Shown one piece after another: positions 61,484 through 64,000 of a DNA stretch of 64,000 bases; the first letter of the stretch is position 1; each line of letters starts with the position of its first letter. This DNA comes from Chromobotia macracanthus (Eukaryota > Chordata > Actinopteri > Cypriniformes > Botiidae), in contig JAZGTH010000072.1 in the NCBI GenBank assembly GCA_036877525.1, forward strand, positions 3,826,001 to 3,890,000, read 5' to 3'. Made by a program: the position numbers and the translations under genes. The notes beneath the pieces are model-generated. The model made no database searches, was not told where the DNA came from, and saw only the letters and a list, made by a program, of their open reading frames with translations.

Positions 61484-61648
61484 GAGAGAGACTTACTCAA
61501 AACATTTAAAATTCCCCTGGACACCTTCATAACCTACCTGATGACCTTAGAAGACCATTATCATGCAGACGTGGCGTATCACAATAACATTCATGCTGCT
61601 GATGTCACCCAGTCCACACATGTGCTGCTCTCCACGCCTGCTCTAGAG
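61484..61648 (+). CDS. pde4d: pde4d common exon, catalytic His motif (165 nt)
   Basis: 55 codons, ERDLLKTFKIPLDTFITYLM through HYHADVAYHNNIHAADVTQS to THVLLSTPALE. His in YHN is the catalytic proton donor and the His of IHAAD is a metal ligand (His160 and His164 in PDE4D2). Acceptor CCCACAG, donor GTGAGA. Confidence 0.98.
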
Positions 61649-61902
61649 GTGAGAGAGAGAGAATCATTATGAAACACTCAATGATGACATCATGAGGCTG
61701 TTTGTGATCCAAGTAACCTTGTCTAACAAGTGCACTTTAGGAATGCACACCACTCTTTAAAGTGTGCTGAGAACGAACACACATCTGACCTGGACCCTGT
61801 GTGCTTCTCACTGTGTTTATATAAATCTATAATGGGTCATGTGGTGAAGATAATGTCTGCTCTCCATGACTGACCATACATCCATACATTCTCCTCTTTC
61901 AG

Positions 61903-62002
61903 GCGGTTTTCACAGACCTTGAAATTCTTGCTGCCATTTTCGCCAGTGCAATTCATGATGTCGACCACCCAGGTGTCTCCAACCAGTTCCTTATTAACAC
62001 CA
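61903..62002 (+). CDS. pde4d: pde4d common exon, metal-binding HD motif (100 nt)
   Basis: AVFTDLEILAAIFASA then IHDVDHPGVSNQFLINT plus A. His-Asp of IHDVDHPG are metal ligands (His200 and Asp201 in PDE4D2). Acceptor TTTCAG, donor GTAAGT. Confidence 0.98.
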
Positions 62003-62993
62003 GTAAGTCTTCTCTGTAGATAGATATAAAGCAGTTCATATATAAAGCATATGTTCATGTTTTTGTTTCTCGCTATATATAAATGTATACCGACATATAT
62101 ATATACATATGCGTGTGTGTGTGTGGTAGAAGCAGCTTTTTCCACCAGCGCAAAGATATGCACACATGCTTTATATATAACACACCAATAATATCGGGGT
62201 ACTTTGGGTGGTTTGTACCATGTTGCCATGTGGTTGCTAGGTTGTTCTGAGTGGTTGTTAGGTGGTTTCTTACTGGACCAAGTCAAAAAAAGACCAGCCC
62301 ACCCTGAAGTCCCTAATGCGCTGGTCTCTAGATAAGACAGTAGAACTTAGACAGTAGTAATGGGTTGGGTGCCAGTTGTGTTTATAAACCACAATGTTAT
62401 CTAGGTTAGCTGCCCACCTAGATAACCTTTTTGGCGCTCATAGAGATGTTACGTTCGATTTGACTGCTTACATACATTTACAGAGCTCATGTTATAATGG
62501 AGTGTCGTCTAAAGCCAGTGAAACGGTTAAGAGTAGATAAATCTAAATGTATTGATGGATTAACTTCCATCAGCTTTCAGAGAGCGAGAGAGAGAGAGAG
62601 CGCATCAGTCCAGCAGAACATCTGTTCTCAAAGCCACGCCACCGTCCGTACACTTACATAACTTTATTTTGACATAAGCAAAACCGATGCCGTGATATGA
62701 CGGATAAATGCGATTTAGGTCTCATGGGTGTGTAACTGTCTGTCAGGAGGCTTTAGCGTGTGTGTGTGCTTTCCTCGCCTGCGTCACGCACTGTAATCTC
62801 TCACGTATAGTACTGGAGTCCTGTTGCTGACACAGCTCTTTGATGCCCACTGTGTGTGTGTGTGTCCGTTAAAATAGACGCTTGCAGACGCGCACACACT
62901 GATGCGCAGATTAGCACAAGGTCAGGGTCGCATTAGAGAGTTACAAAATTTGCCCTGTTTTGATGGTGATTGTGTTGACGTGTCTGTCTGCAG
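62003..62993. other. pde4d intron with simple and dispersed repeats
   Basis: TA/TG simple repeat at about 62080-62126, a GTTGCTA-type repeat at 62205-62310, and (GA)n at about 62579-62602. No exon. Confidence 0.75.
62205..62310 (+). repeat. GTTGCTA-type dispersed repeat
   Basis: 'tgttgccatgtggttgctag' and 'gagtggttgttaggtggttt' then 'ggaccaagtc', the best-kept copy of the family seen near 4455, 53795 and 54718. Confidence 0.65.
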
Positions 62994-63148
62994 ACTCCGA
63001 GCTGGCCCTCATGTACAATGACTCATCGGTGCTGGAGAACCATCATCTGGCCGTGGGCTTCAAGCTCCTGCAGGAGGAGAACTGTGACATCTTCCAGAAC
63101 CTGACCAAAAAACAGAGACAGTCGCTGCGCAAGATGGTCATCGATATT
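62994..63148 (+). CDS. pde4d: pde4d common exon, catalytic domain (155 nt)
   Basis: NSELALMYNDSSVLENHHLA through VGFKLLQEENCDIFQNL to TKKQRQSLRKMVIDI, identical or nearly so to human PDE4D. Acceptor CTGCAG, donor GTACGT. Confidence 0.98.
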
Positions 63149-63199
63149 GTACGTCTTGGAAACCTGGAACCCTTACTTTATTCTGATATGCAGTCATTT

Positions 63200-63445
63200 C
63201 CCAGGGAACAGTTTTAGAGTGAAAGAAGACAGTTTTTTAGACATTGTAAAAACGTTACTGCTTGGCTATAAGAACTTAATTTAAACATTTTTAAATTCTG
63301 TAAGTTTGTTTTATTAAATTCCACTAACTACTTAATACCATCTTGATATATTTTATTTAACGTTCCACAAACGTTACTGCACGTTTTTTGATAATTTGAG
63401 ATAACGTTTTAGAGAATATTCTGAGAACGTTCCCTGTTAGCTGGG
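63200..63445 (+). mobile_element. CCCAGCTAACA element, internally deleted
   Basis: Begins 'cccagggaacagttttag' 51 bp after a pde4d donor and ends 'gttccctgttagctggg' 71 bp before the next acceptor, so it makes up most of this 368-bp intron. Confidence 0.75.
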
Positions 63446-63453
63446 TTATTTGA

Positions 63454-64000
<547 letters not shown>

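Noticed and set aside
61837..62286. 149-codon minus-strand frame, the longest in the window
   Set aside because: It is antisense to the pde4d exon at 61903-62002 and runs through TA/TG simple repeat and a dispersed repeat; no recognisable domain.

Overview
The window is vertebrate nuclear DNA, almost certainly from a teleost and most likely a cyprinid. It has GT-AG introns, long AT-rich introns full of (CA)n and (GA)n microsatellites, a tRNA-derived SINE, and short inverted-repeat elements of the 'AAAGGGATAGTTCA' type that are very common in carp and zebrafish genomes. There is no bacterial, viral or large transposon gene. The longest open frame (149 codons, minus strand) is a chance shadow.

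The one gene that can be recognised is pde4d, the cAMP-specific phosphodiesterase 4D, on the + strand and incomplete at the 3' end. Twelve consecutive shared exons can be joined without a frame break, from the UCR1 exon (42254-42445) to the exon ending at 63639. Their sizes are 192, 37, 77, 50, 113, 94, 176, 99, 165, 100, 155 and 123 nt. They encode UCR1, linker 1, UCR2, linker 2 and roughly the first half of the catalytic domain. The last exons, with metal ligand Asp318 and Gln369 (PDE4D2 numbering), lie beyond the window. D-type identity rests on isoform-specific N-termini and linker residues.

Four known alternative first exons are in the window: D3 (19891-19937, identical to the mammalian 16 residues), D9 (37516-37580), the short D1 exon contiguous with the UCR2 exon (52608-52853), and the super-short D6 exon (58780-58827). 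Exons like D4, D5, D7 and D8 were not found; D4, D5 and D7 are presumably upstream. Each promoter gives an enzyme with a different regulatory content: long forms with UCR1+UCR2, short with UCR2, super-short with part of UCR2.

Beyond the known exons I find three candidate pde4d exons. One is a first exon of 41 codons at 30962-31086 with the right phase. One is a 63-nt phase 2-2 cassette exon at 43997-44059 that would insert 21 residues into UCR1. A weaker first-exon candidate lies at 46360-46487. A juxtaposed splice acceptor/donor at 9271/9272 looks like a recursive splice site. A coding-like 3'-terminal exon at 1241-1417 belongs to a gene I do not recognise.

The rest is intron or intergenic sequence. 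It carries about 19 copies of one roughly 320-bp inverted-repeat element (ends CCCAGCTAACA), several other dispersed repeats, a SINE, microsatellites, and a few GC-richer islands that may be regulatory.
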